From Lacibacter sediminis (GTDB lineage Bacteria > Bacteroidota > Bacteroidia > Chitinophagales > Chitinophagaceae), in NCBI RefSeq assembly GCF_014168535.1, contig NZ_CP060007.1, positions 496,001 through 560,000 on the forward strand: 64,000 nucleotides of DNA, written 5' to 3'. Numbering within the stretch: the stretch's first letter is position 1; each line of letters starts with the position of its first letter. Both the position numbers and the translations under genes were made by a program. Positions 52,411 through 60,712 of the stretch are shown here, in pieces. Under the pieces are notes generated by a model. It was given only the letters and a program-made list of their open reading frames with translations, had not been told where the DNA came from and searched no databases.

Positions 52411-53181
52411 TTAGTTTATTTGTGTGTTAGTAGTGGTAGTTGTTTTTTCAAGTTCTTTCATGAATGATTCAAGAAACTCTTCATCCATATAATCCGTTTC
52501 CTCGGGTAACTTGCTGTGGTCTATTGATTCATTGATCTTGTCAACATCTTTTGAATCGGCTGTTAGTTGCAGGTAACTTACAATTGCATCATCACTTAAT
52601 GCTGCCAATTCATTATTGAATTGCTTTTGTGTTTTGATTGGATCAACATGTGCCATATCAAATGGCGTACTGTCCAATGATTGTTTCATCATCATATTAA
52701 TTCCAAAGGCAATCATTGTGAACACAACAGCTGCTGCTGCATAACGGATGATCAATTTGCGACTGAAGATGGAAACAACTTTTGTTTCTTCTTTCACCTG
52801 TGTGGTTACAGTATCAGCAAGTGAAGCGAAATAGCCAGCAGGTACTTCATATACATTGGTTTTACTGATGCCAGCCAATAACGGCGATAATGCGGCCAAC
52901 TCATCTGTTGCTGTTCGTTGCGGCTGTGCTTTTATCTTATCAAGAATATTCTCCGAAAGGCTATCAAAATAACCGGCAGGTACATCTTGCGGCATTTGCT
53001 TACCAGCCACCTGCAACAGGGAGTTTTCTTCCTGGCCACCGGCTGCTATTCTTGCCATGATCACCGAGCTGAGTGTGTCGAAATAAACCTCCGGCACCTG
53101 GTAAGGTACCATGGGGTTGATCTGGGCCACAACCGCACTGATCAGCTCCAATTCATTCACTATGTCTTTATTTCTTGTCAT
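52411..53181 (-). CDS. Anti-sigma-factor-like membrane protein
   Basis: 256 residues. The N-terminal half has three similar segments with VPAGYFDSL or VPAGYFASL, a repeated motif seen in Bacteroidota proteins placed after ECF sigma genes. One transmembrane helix follows (YAAAAVVFTMIAFGINMMM, about residue 150-168), then an acidic periplasmic tail with LSDDAIVSYLQ. No zinc-binding HxxxCxxC motif is present. Position between sigma and Spy-like genes suggests it holds the sigma factor at the membrane. Confidence 0.78.
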   Translation of the reverse strand: MTRNKDIVNELELISAVVAQINPMVPYQVPEVYFDTLSSVIMARIAAGGQEENSLLQVAGKQMPQDVPAGYFDSLSENILDKIKAQPQRTATDELAALSPLLAGISKTNVYEVPAGYFASLADTVTTQVKEETKVVSIFSRKLIIRYAAAAVVFTMIAFGINMMMKQSLDSTPFDMAHVDPIKTQKQFNNELAALSDDAIVSYLQLTADSKDVDKINESIDHSKLPEETDYMDEEFLESFMKELEKTTTTTNTQIN

Positions 53182-53217
53182 TTTCTGTTTCTATAGATGT
53201 TTTTAAGTGCTCTTCGT

Positions 53218-53766
53218 TTAACGGTTGAGGATAAAATCCTCTATTTTTTTTACTGCATGATGGTAACTGGCTTTCAGTGCACCTTCGCTGGTTTCAAGCA
53301 CCCGGCTCATTTCCTCGTAAGGCATCTCATCGTAATACCGGAGAGCGAACACAGCCCGTTGTTTTTCAGGGAGTTGCTGGATGGCCAGTTGTAATTTCCA
53401 CTCCAGTCGATTGGCATCAAAATGCTTATCAGCTTTTATGGTATTGCTGAGCCCTGCTTCCACCTGGTCCATTGAAACAGCGGTGCGTTTTTTCCGCTGT
53501 TCCAGGAAAGTGAGACTTTCGTTGGTGGCAATGCGGTAAAGCCAGGTATAAAGCTGTGCATCTTCCCTGAAATTTTCCAGCCCATTCCATACCTTGATGA
53601 ACATGTTCTGCAGCACATCGTTGGCGTCTTCATGCTCCACCACCATGCGGCGGATATGCCAGTAAAGCTTTTCCTGGTATTTTTTGATGATACGGGTGAA
53701 AGCCCGCTCTTTTGTGGCAGGTTCGTGGAATTGCAGCAGTAATTCCTTGTCGTCTGGTTGCGTCAT
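53218..53766 (-). CDS. ECF-type RNA polymerase sigma factor
   Basis: 182 residues. Region 2 around YWHIRRMVVEHEDANDVLQNMFIKVWNGLENF; region 4 around LPEKQRAVFALRYYDEMPYEEMSRVLETSEGALKASYHHAVKKI. Typical ECF length and spacing. It is followed by a membrane anti-sigma-like gene (36 bp) and a Spy-like periplasmic protein, together a likely envelope-stress module distinct from the ECF gene at 6883, whose partner is of a different kind. Confidence 0.95.
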   Translation of the reverse strand: MTQPDDKELLLQFHEPATKERAFTRIIKKYQEKLYWHIRRMVVEHEDANDVLQNMFIKVWNGLENFREDAQLYTWLYRIATNESLTFLEQRKKRTAVSMDQVEAGLSNTIKADKHFDANRLEWKLQLAIQQLPEKQRAVFALRYYDEMPYEEMSRVLETSEGALKASYHHAVKKIEDFILNR

Positions 53767-53903
53767 TATTGAATAGAGGTTTTCTGGTTTGGATTTTTCT
53801 GAACCGGTATAAAGTTAGAAAAAGCCACGGGTAAGATGGCTTTTGAAGTGAAAAGTTTAATGCGGCGAAACAAGATATTAAAAGGGAATAGGTGCTAAAT
53901 AAT

Positions 53904-53930
53904 AAAACCCCATCATCACTGACAGGGTTT
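53904..53930 (-). terminator. Terminator of the transketolase-half gene
   Basis: On the minus strand AAACCCT and GGGGTTTTATTATTT enclose a 13-nt loop with further pairing. It lies 24 bp after the stop. Confidence 0.6.
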
Positions 53931-53953
53931 CTTATCTTAAGCAAGTAGTTCTC

Positions 53954-54913
53954 TTATTTTCTGCTCATCACTTTTTCAGCAGCAGCAACAATATCGGCAA
54001 CGTCCAAACCATACTTCTTCAACAGATCAACCGGTTTACCACTTTCGCCGAAAGTATCTTTTGTGCCGATCATTTCAATAGGAATAGGGAAGTTCTTTGC
54101 AGCAACCTGTGCAATACTATCGCCCAAACCACCAATGATGTTATGCTCTTCAGCAGTAACAGCGCATTTTGTTTTTTTGATGGAAGCCAATACTGCTTCT
54201 TCATCCAAAGGTTTGATCGTATGAATGTTGATCACTTCAACAGAGATACCTTTTTCCTGTAACTGCAAACCGGCTTGTATGGCATACCAAACCATATGAC
54301 CACAGGCAAAGATGCTAACATCAGTACCATCGCTGAATTTTTGTGCTTTACCAATCACAAAATCTCCTTCAGCTGCTGTAAAGATGGGCCATACCGGGCG
54401 ACCAAAACGCAGGTAAACAGGTCCGTGATAATCTGCCACTGCCATGGTTGCCTGTTTGGTTTGATTGTAATCGCAGGGAACGATCACCGTCATGCCCGGC
54501 AACATCTTCATCAAACCAATATCTTCTAAGATCTGGTGTGTTGCACCATCTTCACCCAGTGTTAAACCGGCATGTGATGCACAGATCTTTACATTCTTAT
54601 CACTATACGCAACTGATTGACGGATCTGATCGTACACACGACCGGTGCTGAAGTTGGCAAATGTTGTTGTGAAAGGAATTTTACCGCCAATGGTTAAACC
54701 TGCTGCAATACCGATCATGTTTGCTTCGGCAATACCCACTTGTATAAAACGCTCCGGAAATTCTTTAATAAATGCCTGGAGTTTTAATGAACCGGCGAGA
54801 TCGGCTGTTAATGCTACTACATTTTCGTTCTTGCGTGCTGCTTCTAAAATACCATCGCCAAAACCGCTACGGGTATCTTTATTACCGCTTACCTGGATAT
54901 CCTGTAATGCCAT
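53954..54913 (-). CDS. Transketolase, C-terminal half (pyrimidine-binding and C-terminal domains)
   Basis: 319 residues from the ATG at 54913 (MALQDIQVSG); the longer open frame is untranslated leader. The pyrimidine domain has FIQVGIAEANMIGIAAGLTIGGKIPF with the catalytic Glu, then ASHAGLTLGEDGATHQ, and the C-terminal domain contains VEVINIHTIKPLDEEAV. It needs the N-terminal thiamine-pyrophosphate half, which is not encoded nearby: its upstream neighbour is galE, behind a terminator. A deoxyxylulose-type enzyme half is an alternative. Confidence 0.88.
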   Translation of the reverse strand: MALQDIQVSGNKDTRSGFGDGILEAARKNENVVALTADLAGSLKLQAFIKEFPERFIQVGIAEANMIGIAAGLTIGGKIPFTTTFANFSTGRVYDQIRQSVAYSDKNVKICASHAGLTLGEDGATHQILEDIGLMKMLPGMTVIVPCDYNQTKQATMAVADYHGPVYLRFGRPVWPIFTAAEGDFVIGKAQKFSDGTDVSIFACGHMVWYAIQAGLQLQEKGISVEVINIHTIKPLDEEAVLASIKKTKCAVTAEEHNIIGGLGDSIAQVAAKNFPIPIEMIGTKDTFGESGKPVDLLKKYGLDVADIVAAAEKVMSRK

Positions 54914-55024
54914 TTGCAGAAGTTTAAAATACTTGAATTGAGATTTAAGAAAGAAGACAGCAACCGTGGCTGGCATCTGAATTTCGCTGCAAAGAAAAGG
55001 GAAAGTTTTGAGTTGAAGTAAAAC

Positions 55025-55065
55025 AAAAAATCGCAGAACGAACGTAAGTCGATCTGCGATTTTTG
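55025..55065 (-). terminator. Terminator after galE
   Basis: A-run plus TCGCAGA, a 15-nt loop, TCTGCGA plus T-run. On the minus strand it separates galE from the transketolase-half gene. It is symmetric enough to work both ways. Confidence 0.85.
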
Positions 55066-55092
55066 TTGCAGCAACAAGCTGCATTTATTGCA

Positions 55093-56148
55093 TTAATTCA
55101 GGATGCTGTTTTGGCTTCCATAGAGGCTCTCGTCTTTTTTAAGTTTCAGTTCCCAGTCCCAGGCCGTCTGCATCATCTGTTCCAGGTTAAATTCCGGTTC
55201 CCAGCCAAGCAAGGTCTTCGCTTTATCGTTATTGGCATAAGTAGCTACCACATCACCTGGGCGGCGGGGACCAATTTTATAATTCAGTTTTTGTCCGCTT
55301 ACTTTTTCAAACATATTGATAGCTTCCAGTACAGTTACGCCGTTACCAGTACCAAGGTTGAACACTTCACAACGTGAAAGATTCCGTTGCTCAACGAGAT
55401 AGTCAATTGCCAGTGTATGCGCATGTGCCAGATCGCATACATGAATAAAATCACGAACACAGGAGCCATCTCTTGTTGGATAATCGTTTCCAAAAACGGT
55501 CATTTGCGGGAGTTTACCGATTGCTGTTTGTGTGATGGCTGGCACCAGGTTCTGCGGTTTGCCCAAGGGTAATTCACCAATAATGCAACTTGGGTGCGCA
55601 CCAACGGGATTGAAATAACGTAACAGGATCGCATTCGTTGAAAAACTTTTTACCGATTCGCTTACGATCTGTTCTCCCATTTGCTTGGTGTAACCATAAG
55701 GACTTTCAGCAGGCTTGGGTGGCGTTTCCTCAGTTACAGGCACGACATCAGGATTGCCATATACGGTGCAGGAAGAAGAAAATACAAAATGCGGTATCTG
55801 GAACTCCTGCACGCATTTCAATAAATTGATGAGGGAAAGCAGGTTGTTTTCAAAATACATTAATGGCCGTTCAACACTTTCACCCACTGCTTTGTAAGCA
55901 GCAAAATGAATAACGCCGGTGATGTCGGGGTTTTCCTGCAACACCGCATAAGTTTCATCGTAGTTACAGAGATCAACTTTATAGCTCTTTACTTTTTTGC
56001 CCAGGATTGTTTCGGCACCTTCAAGCAGTTTTGTGTTGGAGCGTGAGTTATTATCAACACAAACAACATCGTATCCGTTTTCAACGAGATCAACAATGGT
56101 GTGTGAACCAATATAACCGCATCCGCCTGTAACTAAGATCTTTTTCAT
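55093..56148 (-). CDS. galE: UDP-glucose 4-epimerase
   Basis: 351 residues. NAD-binding GGCGYIGSHT at the start, catalytic Ser region FSSSCTVYG, and the YGYTK active-site Tyr-Lys motif (YxxxK). VFNLGTGNGVTVLEAI and the closing LGWEPEFNLEQMM are also typical. It interconverts UDP-glucose and UDP-galactose for surface polysaccharide. It follows rfbA by 22 bp, so both form one operon making sugar nucleotides. Confidence 0.95.
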   Translation of the reverse strand: MKKILVTGGCGYIGSHTIVDLVENGYDVVCVDNNSRSNTKLLEGAETILGKKVKSYKVDLCNYDETYAVLQENPDITGVIHFAAYKAVGESVERPLMYFENNLLSLINLLKCVQEFQIPHFVFSSSCTVYGNPDVVPVTEETPPKPAESPYGYTKQMGEQIVSESVKSFSTNAILLRYFNPVGAHPSCIIGELPLGKPQNLVPAITQTAIGKLPQMTVFGNDYPTRDGSCVRDFIHVCDLAHAHTLAIDYLVEQRNLSRCEVFNLGTGNGVTVLEAINMFEKVSGQKLNYKIGPRRPGDVVATYANNDKAKTLLGWEPEFNLEQMMQTAWDWELKLKKDESLYGSQNSILN

Positions 56149-56170
56149 AAATATGTATCGCTGTATTGTT

Positions 56171-57034
56171 TTATTGTTTGATGAGATTCATGATGTACTG
56201 TCCGTATCCACTTTTCAACAAAGGCTTTGCCAGTTCCTGCAATTGCTCCGTTTTAATAAATCCTTTTCGCCATGCAATTTCTTCGATGCAGGCGATCTTA
56301 ATTCCCTGCCTTTGTTCAATCACCTGTACAAACTGTGAGGCCTGCATCAATGAATCGAACGTACCGGTATCTAACCAGGCTGTGCCACGGTCGAGTATTG
56401 ACACTTTCAATTTACCAAGTTTCAGGTATTCTTTGTTCACATCGGTAATTTCATATTCACCACGTGGGCTCGGTTTCAATTCCTTTGCGATCCTCACAAC
56501 ATCATTATCATAGAAATATAAACCGGGAACTGCGTAATTGCTTTTTGGATGTTCGGGCTTTTCTTCAATGCTTAAGGCATTCATGTTCTCATCAAAATCA
56601 ACCACACCATAACGTTCAGGATCGCTCACATGATAGGCATAAATGATACCCCCATCAGGATCGGTATTGTTGGCGAGTAATTTACCCAAACCGGCACCAT
56701 AGAAAATATTATCACCAAGTACAAGGGCTACTTTGTCGTTCCCGATAAATTCTTCACCTATTACAAATGCCTGTGCAAGTCCGTTAGGAACTGCCTGCTC
56801 AGCATAGGAAAATTCAACACCTAAATTCTTTCCATCGCCTAACAACCGTTTGAAATTTGGCAGGTCTTGTGGGGTTGATATAATTAAGATTTCACGGATT
56901 CCCGCCATCATCAATACAGATAATGGATAATAGATCATGGGTTTATCATAGATCGGCATGATCTGCTTACTGATTGCAAACGTGATAGGATGCAATCTGG
57001 TACCAGACCCGCCCGCAAGAATAATTCCTTTCAT
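56171..57034 (-). CDS. rfbA: Glucose-1-phosphate thymidylyltransferase
   Basis: 287 residues from the ATG at 57034 ([18 protein letters not shown]), the nucleotide-binding start of the family; the longer frame adds a meaningless leader. The metal site region is [10 protein letters not shown], and [12 protein letters not shown] and [12 protein letters not shown] follow the RmlA pattern. It makes dTDP-glucose, the precursor of dTDP-rhamnose. The other rml genes are not in the window. Confidence 0.95.
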   Translation of the reverse strand: MKGIILAGGSGTRLHPITFAISKQIMPIYDKPMIYYPLSVLMMAGIREILIISTPQDLPNFKRLLGDGKNLGVEFSYAEQAVPNGLAQAFVIGEEFIGNDKVALVLGDNIFYGAGLGKLLANNTDPDGGIIYAYHVSDPERYGVVDFDENMNALSIEEKPEHPKSNYAVPGLYFYDNDVVRIAKELKPSPRGEYEITDVNKEYLKLGKLKVSILDRGTAWLDTGTFDSLMQASQFVQVIEQRQGIKIACIEEIAWRKGFIKTEQLQELAKPLLKSGYGQYIMNLIKQ

Positions 57035-57130
57035 GTGTTCACTTTTATTGTTTTTAGCCACATCGTATTCGCCAACGAACCTCTCAGTGTATACATTTAT
57101 TGAGCCGCAAAGATGCAACTACCTGTCAGA

Positions 57131-57163
57131 AATAAAAAATCCAACCTTAGGGGTTGGATTCTT
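57131..57163 (-). terminator. Terminator of the phosphate transport operon
   Basis: AATCCAACC and GGTTGGATT form a hairpin, and on the minus strand TTTTTTATT follows. It lies just beyond the Pit transporter stop codon. Confidence 0.88.
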
Positions 57164-57183
57164 CAAAATTATTTTAAGGCTGT

Positions 57184-58323
57184 TTAATTAAAGCCGGGAA
57201 TGAAAAAGTGGAACAGTGCATATACCAATGCCGCCACCAACGCACTCACAGGTATGGTGAGTATCCAGGCCCACAACAGGTTGATGGTTACTCCCCAACG
57301 TACCGCACTTAAACGTCTTGTTGCACCTACGCCCACAATTGAACCAGTGATGGTATGTGTTGTACTTACCGGTGCACCTAAGTTAGCTGCGGTAAACAAC
57401 GTAATCGCACCTGCTGTTTCGGCAACCACACCTTCTAATGGAGAGACTTTGGTGATCTTAGTGCCCATGGTTTTAATGATCTTCCAACCACCACTCATGG
57501 TACCCAATGCAATAGCTGAGTAACAGGCGATCGGGATCCAGTTAGGCATTTCACCTAAATGGAACTGGTTAGGGTCGTAGGCAATTAAAGCTGCCATGAT
57601 AATACCCATTACTTTTTGCGCATCGTTACCACCATGACCAATACTGAAAATGGCAGAAGAAACAAGCTGCAGTTTTTTGTACATGTTGGCCGTACGGTAA
57701 GCTGTTTCGCCACGCCAGTGATTATAGAGATATGTGCTCACGAAAATAACACCAAGTATAAGCAAGGCCCAACGCTCAAAGTCTTTTTTGAATGGAATGA
57801 AGAGAACGCTTCCGGCAACCAATCCAACAATAATGGCGATCTTAAGCCAGAAATTCCGCTGAATGGTTACGATGGTAATGAAAACGGAAATAAGCATTCC
57901 GATGATCGGAGCAAGAATAATAAAGATGAGTGTTTTGTAAATACTCGTAGGGTCAATACTTTCAAAACCGGCATGTGCAATAGCTGCTCCTGCAAAACCA
58001 CCGATCAATGTGTGTGATGATGAAGAAGGAATACCATACCACCAGGTAAGCAGGTTCCAGAAAATAGCTGCTACCAATCCTGAAAGAACAAGCGGCATGG
58101 TGATGAATTCTTTATGCACCGTTTTTGCAATGGTATTTGCCACAGCATGATCAGTAAAAATAAAGAAGGCAATAAAGTTGAAGAAAGCTGCCCATACAAC
58201 TGCCTGGAAAGGAGTTAATACTTTGGTAGAAACAATCGTGGCAATGGAATTGGCTGCATCATGAAACCCATTGATATAATCAAAGATGAGTGCAAGTGCT
58301 ATGATGATTACGAGTAGAGTCAT
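57184..58323 (-). CDS. Pit-type inorganic phosphate transporter
   Basis: 379 residues from the ATG at 58323 (MTLLVIIIALALIFDYINGFHDAANSIATIVSTKV). The two homologous Pit signature segments are DYINGFHDAAN near the start and GHGGNDAQKVMGII in the second half. About ten helices. It takes up phosphate (often as metal-phosphate) using the proton or sodium gradient. It is the last gene of an operon with a DUF47 PhoU-like protein and a porin. Confidence 0.94.
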   Translation of the reverse strand: MTLLVIIIALALIFDYINGFHDAANSIATIVSTKVLTPFQAVVWAAFFNFIAFFIFTDHAVANTIAKTVHKEFITMPLVLSGLVAAIFWNLLTWWYGIPSSSSHTLIGGFAGAAIAHAGFESIDPTSIYKTLIFIILAPIIGMLISVFITIVTIQRNFWLKIAIIVGLVAGSVLFIPFKKDFERWALLILGVIFVSTYLYNHWRGETAYRTANMYKKLQLVSSAIFSIGHGGNDAQKVMGIIMAALIAYDPNQFHLGEMPNWIPIACYSAIALGTMSGGWKIIKTMGTKITKVSPLEGVVAETAGAITLFTAANLGAPVSTTHTITGSIVGVGATRRLSAVRWGVTINLLWAWILTIPVSALVAALVYALFHFFIPGFN

Positions 58324-58355
58324 AAATACAATTTGATAATTAGTTGATTTGAAAA

Positions 58356-58382
58356 TTTGAAAATGAAACATCCATTTTCAAA
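58356..58382. repeat. Inverted and direct repeats between the DUF47 and pit genes
   Basis: TTTGAAAATG, a 7-nt loop and CATTTTCAAA make a 10-bp stem. The surrounding 60 bp repeats TTTGAAAAT and ATTTTCAAATTG several more times. The structure may modulate expression of pit relative to the upstream genes. Confidence 0.6.
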
Positions 58383-58411
58383 TTGATACATTTCCGGATT
58401 TTCAAATTGGT

Positions 58412-59062
58412 TTATGCATATTTAACAATGATGGATTCAATCACATTGGCGGCATCTTCGCACTTATCAGTTGCAATTTCCATCACCTGGTAGATCTCTC
58501 TTTTCTTGATCACTTCTTTCGCATCGTTCTCTGTTGCAAACAGGCGTTCAATGCTGTAATCAAATACATCATCGGCCTGGTTTTCGATACTGTTCACACG
58601 CACCAAAGCATCAGTGATCTGGCGCATGTTCTTCATGTCTTTTAATTCAGTTACAGCTATTTTAATGTTTTCGCAGCCTTGTACGATCAGTTCAGCCATT
58701 TTGCTGAAACTCTCATGCTGAGGATCTACACGGTAGAAGTTGATCTTTTTTGCTGAAGCAAAAATATAATCGGCCACATCGTCCATTGCAGTGGCGAGGT
58801 AGTGAATATCTTCACGATCGAAGGGAGTAATAAAGTTGCGGCTCAGTTCAGTAAAGATCTTATGGGTAAGATCGTCGTTTTTATGTTCCAGATCTTCGAT
58901 CTGACGGAGAATATCGGCCCTTATATCAAACTCACGCTCATTTACCATTTTCTTTAAGAGCACGGCCATTTCCAATGAGGTTACAGATACTTCTTCAAAC
59001 AACTGGTAAAAAACACGGTCCTTGGGTAAGAAGAACTTCATGAATGAACTGATAACTGACAT
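58412..59062 (-). CDS. DUF47-family (PhoU-like) protein
   Basis: 216 residues, all helical. FFLPKDRVFYQLFEEVSVTSLEMAVLLKKMV and EDIHYLATAMDDVADYIFASAKKINFY, with IENQADDVFDYSIERLF, fit the PhoU-like DUF47 family, whose acidic clusters bind metal and which accompany Pit transporters. It probably controls phosphate uptake by the Pit protein encoded 88 bp downstream. Confidence 0.92.
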   Translation of the reverse strand: MSVISSFMKFFLPKDRVFYQLFEEVSVTSLEMAVLLKKMVNEREFDIRADILRQIEDLEHKNDDLTHKIFTELSRNFITPFDREDIHYLATAMDDVADYIFASAKKINFYRVDPQHESFSKMAELIVQGCENIKIAVTELKDMKNMRQITDALVRVNSIENQADDVFDYSIERLFATENDAKEVIKKREIYQVMEIATDKCEDAANVIESIIVKYA

Positions 59063-59083
59063 ATGTGTGATTTATTTATTCTT

Positions 59084-60304
59084 TTAAAAATTTAATTGTA
59101 CCTGTATGCGTAACAAACGACCTTTTTGAAAATTATCACGCAGTTTCGAATCTTCGAATCTTCTGCTTGAAATAGTATAAGCCGTTGTAAGTTCAAAATT
59201 TTTATTCACTTGCCACTCAAGTCCCATTTCAATTTCTTTCACATTGTAACTCCGTGCGTCCAGTTCGTGTTTCTTTCCACCTTCGTAATGCTGTACTCTG
59301 GTGTATGGGAAAAAGAACATTTCCTTTTTCTTTTTCGATTGAAACCTGGCATAAACGGTAGCATATCCACCTTTCAGGTTTTTCACTTCAATAGAATCAG
59401 TTAGTGGATTGTATTGCGGTCCACGTCCTACGTTATACTCAGTTAAGATACCTACAGGATTCGGGTATAAATGTAAGCTTACAGCTGCACGCTCATCACG
59501 AAAAGCAAAATCATTTGCTGCCTTTACCCCTGAAGTTCTGAATTCTGCCGGCAATACATATTCACCAGCATAAGCCTGTATGCCAGGCTCAATGATCTGT
59601 TTATTTATCTTGAAAGGGTAACTAAGTCTCGAAACCACATGCACTTTTTTGTTTTGTTCAGGACGATTAGCAGTTTGTCCGTTATAAACACCAAATGCAA
59701 ATACACCATAGTCGCCTGAGCCTTTTCGGTTATCATTGATAAAAACCGGGTATTGTTCTCTTACTTTCGCAGGAGCCCAGTAAAAGAATGCACCAAGGTC
59801 ACGTTCGTTTGACACAGCACTGTTTAAACCATCGTTTCGGTCAAGCGGCAAACGGTTTTGGCTCGATTGCATGTTTTCAAAACCGTAAGGCACTTTACTT
59901 TGGCCGACACGTAACCTGAATTCATTTTTTTTATCGAATCCAATATCCAAATACGCATCACGCACCTGGAAAATGTTTTGTGTGCTGCCAACAGAACTGC
60001 CAAAGTCAGGCTGAATGTAGAAATAAATGTTCTTGGTGATATCGCCGCTAAGAATTATGCGGCCCCTTCTGATAGCGAAACCTCCGCCTTTACCCCAGGA
60101 TCTGTCGCATTGTTCACATTTGAGGTCTTCATTTGTTTCCAGTAGCCTGTTGTAACGTACCTGCATGTAACCACGAAGGTTAATGGTTTCGTACCACTTC
60201 TTTTTAGGAGTAGGTACAACTGTGTCTGTCTGATTTTTTTGGGCCATGAGGTTGTCAGAATGTAATAATAACAATACAATCATAGCCCCTACGATTGTCT
60301 TCAA
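59084..60304 (-). CDS. Phosphate-selective porin (OprP/OprO-like)
   Basis: 406 residues if started at TTG (60304), which gives a normal signal peptide (MKTIVGAMIVLLLLHSDNLMAQ); the ATG at 60283 would leave a short signal with no positive charge. The barrel includes RGYMQVRYNRLLE, FAIRRGRIILSGDITKNIYFYIQPDFG and an end in LLRIQVQLNF with a terminal Phe. It follows the pattern of phosphate-selective porins. It heads the operon with DUF47 (21 bp gap) and pit. Confidence 0.88.
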   Translation of the reverse strand: MKTIVGAMIVLLLLHSDNLMAQKNQTDTVVPTPKKKWYETINLRGYMQVRYNRLLETNEDLKCEQCDRSWGKGGGFAIRRGRIILSGDITKNIYFYIQPDFGSSVGSTQNIFQVRDAYLDIGFDKKNEFRLRVGQSKVPYGFENMQSSQNRLPLDRNDGLNSAVSNERDLGAFFYWAPAKVREQYPVFINDNRKGSGDYGVFAFGVYNGQTANRPEQNKKVHVVSRLSYPFKINKQIIEPGIQAYAGEYVLPAEFRTSGVKAANDFAFRDERAAVSLHLYPNPVGILTEYNVGRGPQYNPLTDSIEVKNLKGGYATVYARFQSKKKKEMFFFPYTRVQHYEGGKKHELDARSYNVKEIEMGLEWQVNKNFELTTAYTISSRRFEDSKLRDNFQKGRLLRIQVQLNF

Positions 60305-60712
60305 TGGTATTACCTTTTAATTGCAGCGCAAAGGTGACTAAATGGATTAACAAGGGCAGCTGTAATTGTATTACCAAATTGTTAACTCTGCACGAAAAGC
60401 CCCGCCAGGAAAGGCAGGGCGTTGCAATTAAAAGATAATATATGCCTTATCTTGAGGCTGTATTAATACCTGGTAAACAGAATGATATTTGTGCTCACTC
60501 TCAACCGGGAACGCAAATGTTTCAGTTCTTTGTTACTTAAATGTTACGTTCAGGTTAACTGAATATTAATAATCTTCAGCGGTTTGGTGAGGTATTCCGG
60601 TGGTTCAACTGTGTTGTTAACGTTGGCTTCATATTGAGGTAATGTTTCCTTAACATGGCCTTCACTTTGCGATAACATTGCAGGAGTTCCTTTGCGGCAT
60701 CAACTTGATACT
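60305..60712. other. 408-bp divergent regulatory region between porin and TonB receptor genes
   Basis: No gene. It contains the 11-bp periodic TTA repeats (60533..60570), a GC-rich hairpin (GCCC-C-GCC and GGC-A-GGGC, 60396..60421), TTAAC elements near both gene starts, and TGGTAATAC/AGGTAATAC copies near the porin start. Confidence 0.5.
60533..60570 (+). promoter_or_regulatory. Four TTA(A/C) repeats at 11-bp period, Pho-box-like
   Basis: TTAC, TTAC, TTAA and TTAA begin at 60533, 60544, 60555 and 60566, exactly 11 bp apart. PhoB/PhoP-type response regulators bind tandem repeats with this period (TTAACA-like in Bacillus). The phosphate transport operon is on the other side. Confidence 0.6.

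Noticed and set aside
54914..55084. Longer start of the transketolase half (ATG 55084)
   Set aside because: It runs through the galE terminator hairpin and adds a non-homologous leader; the family starts at MALQDIQ.
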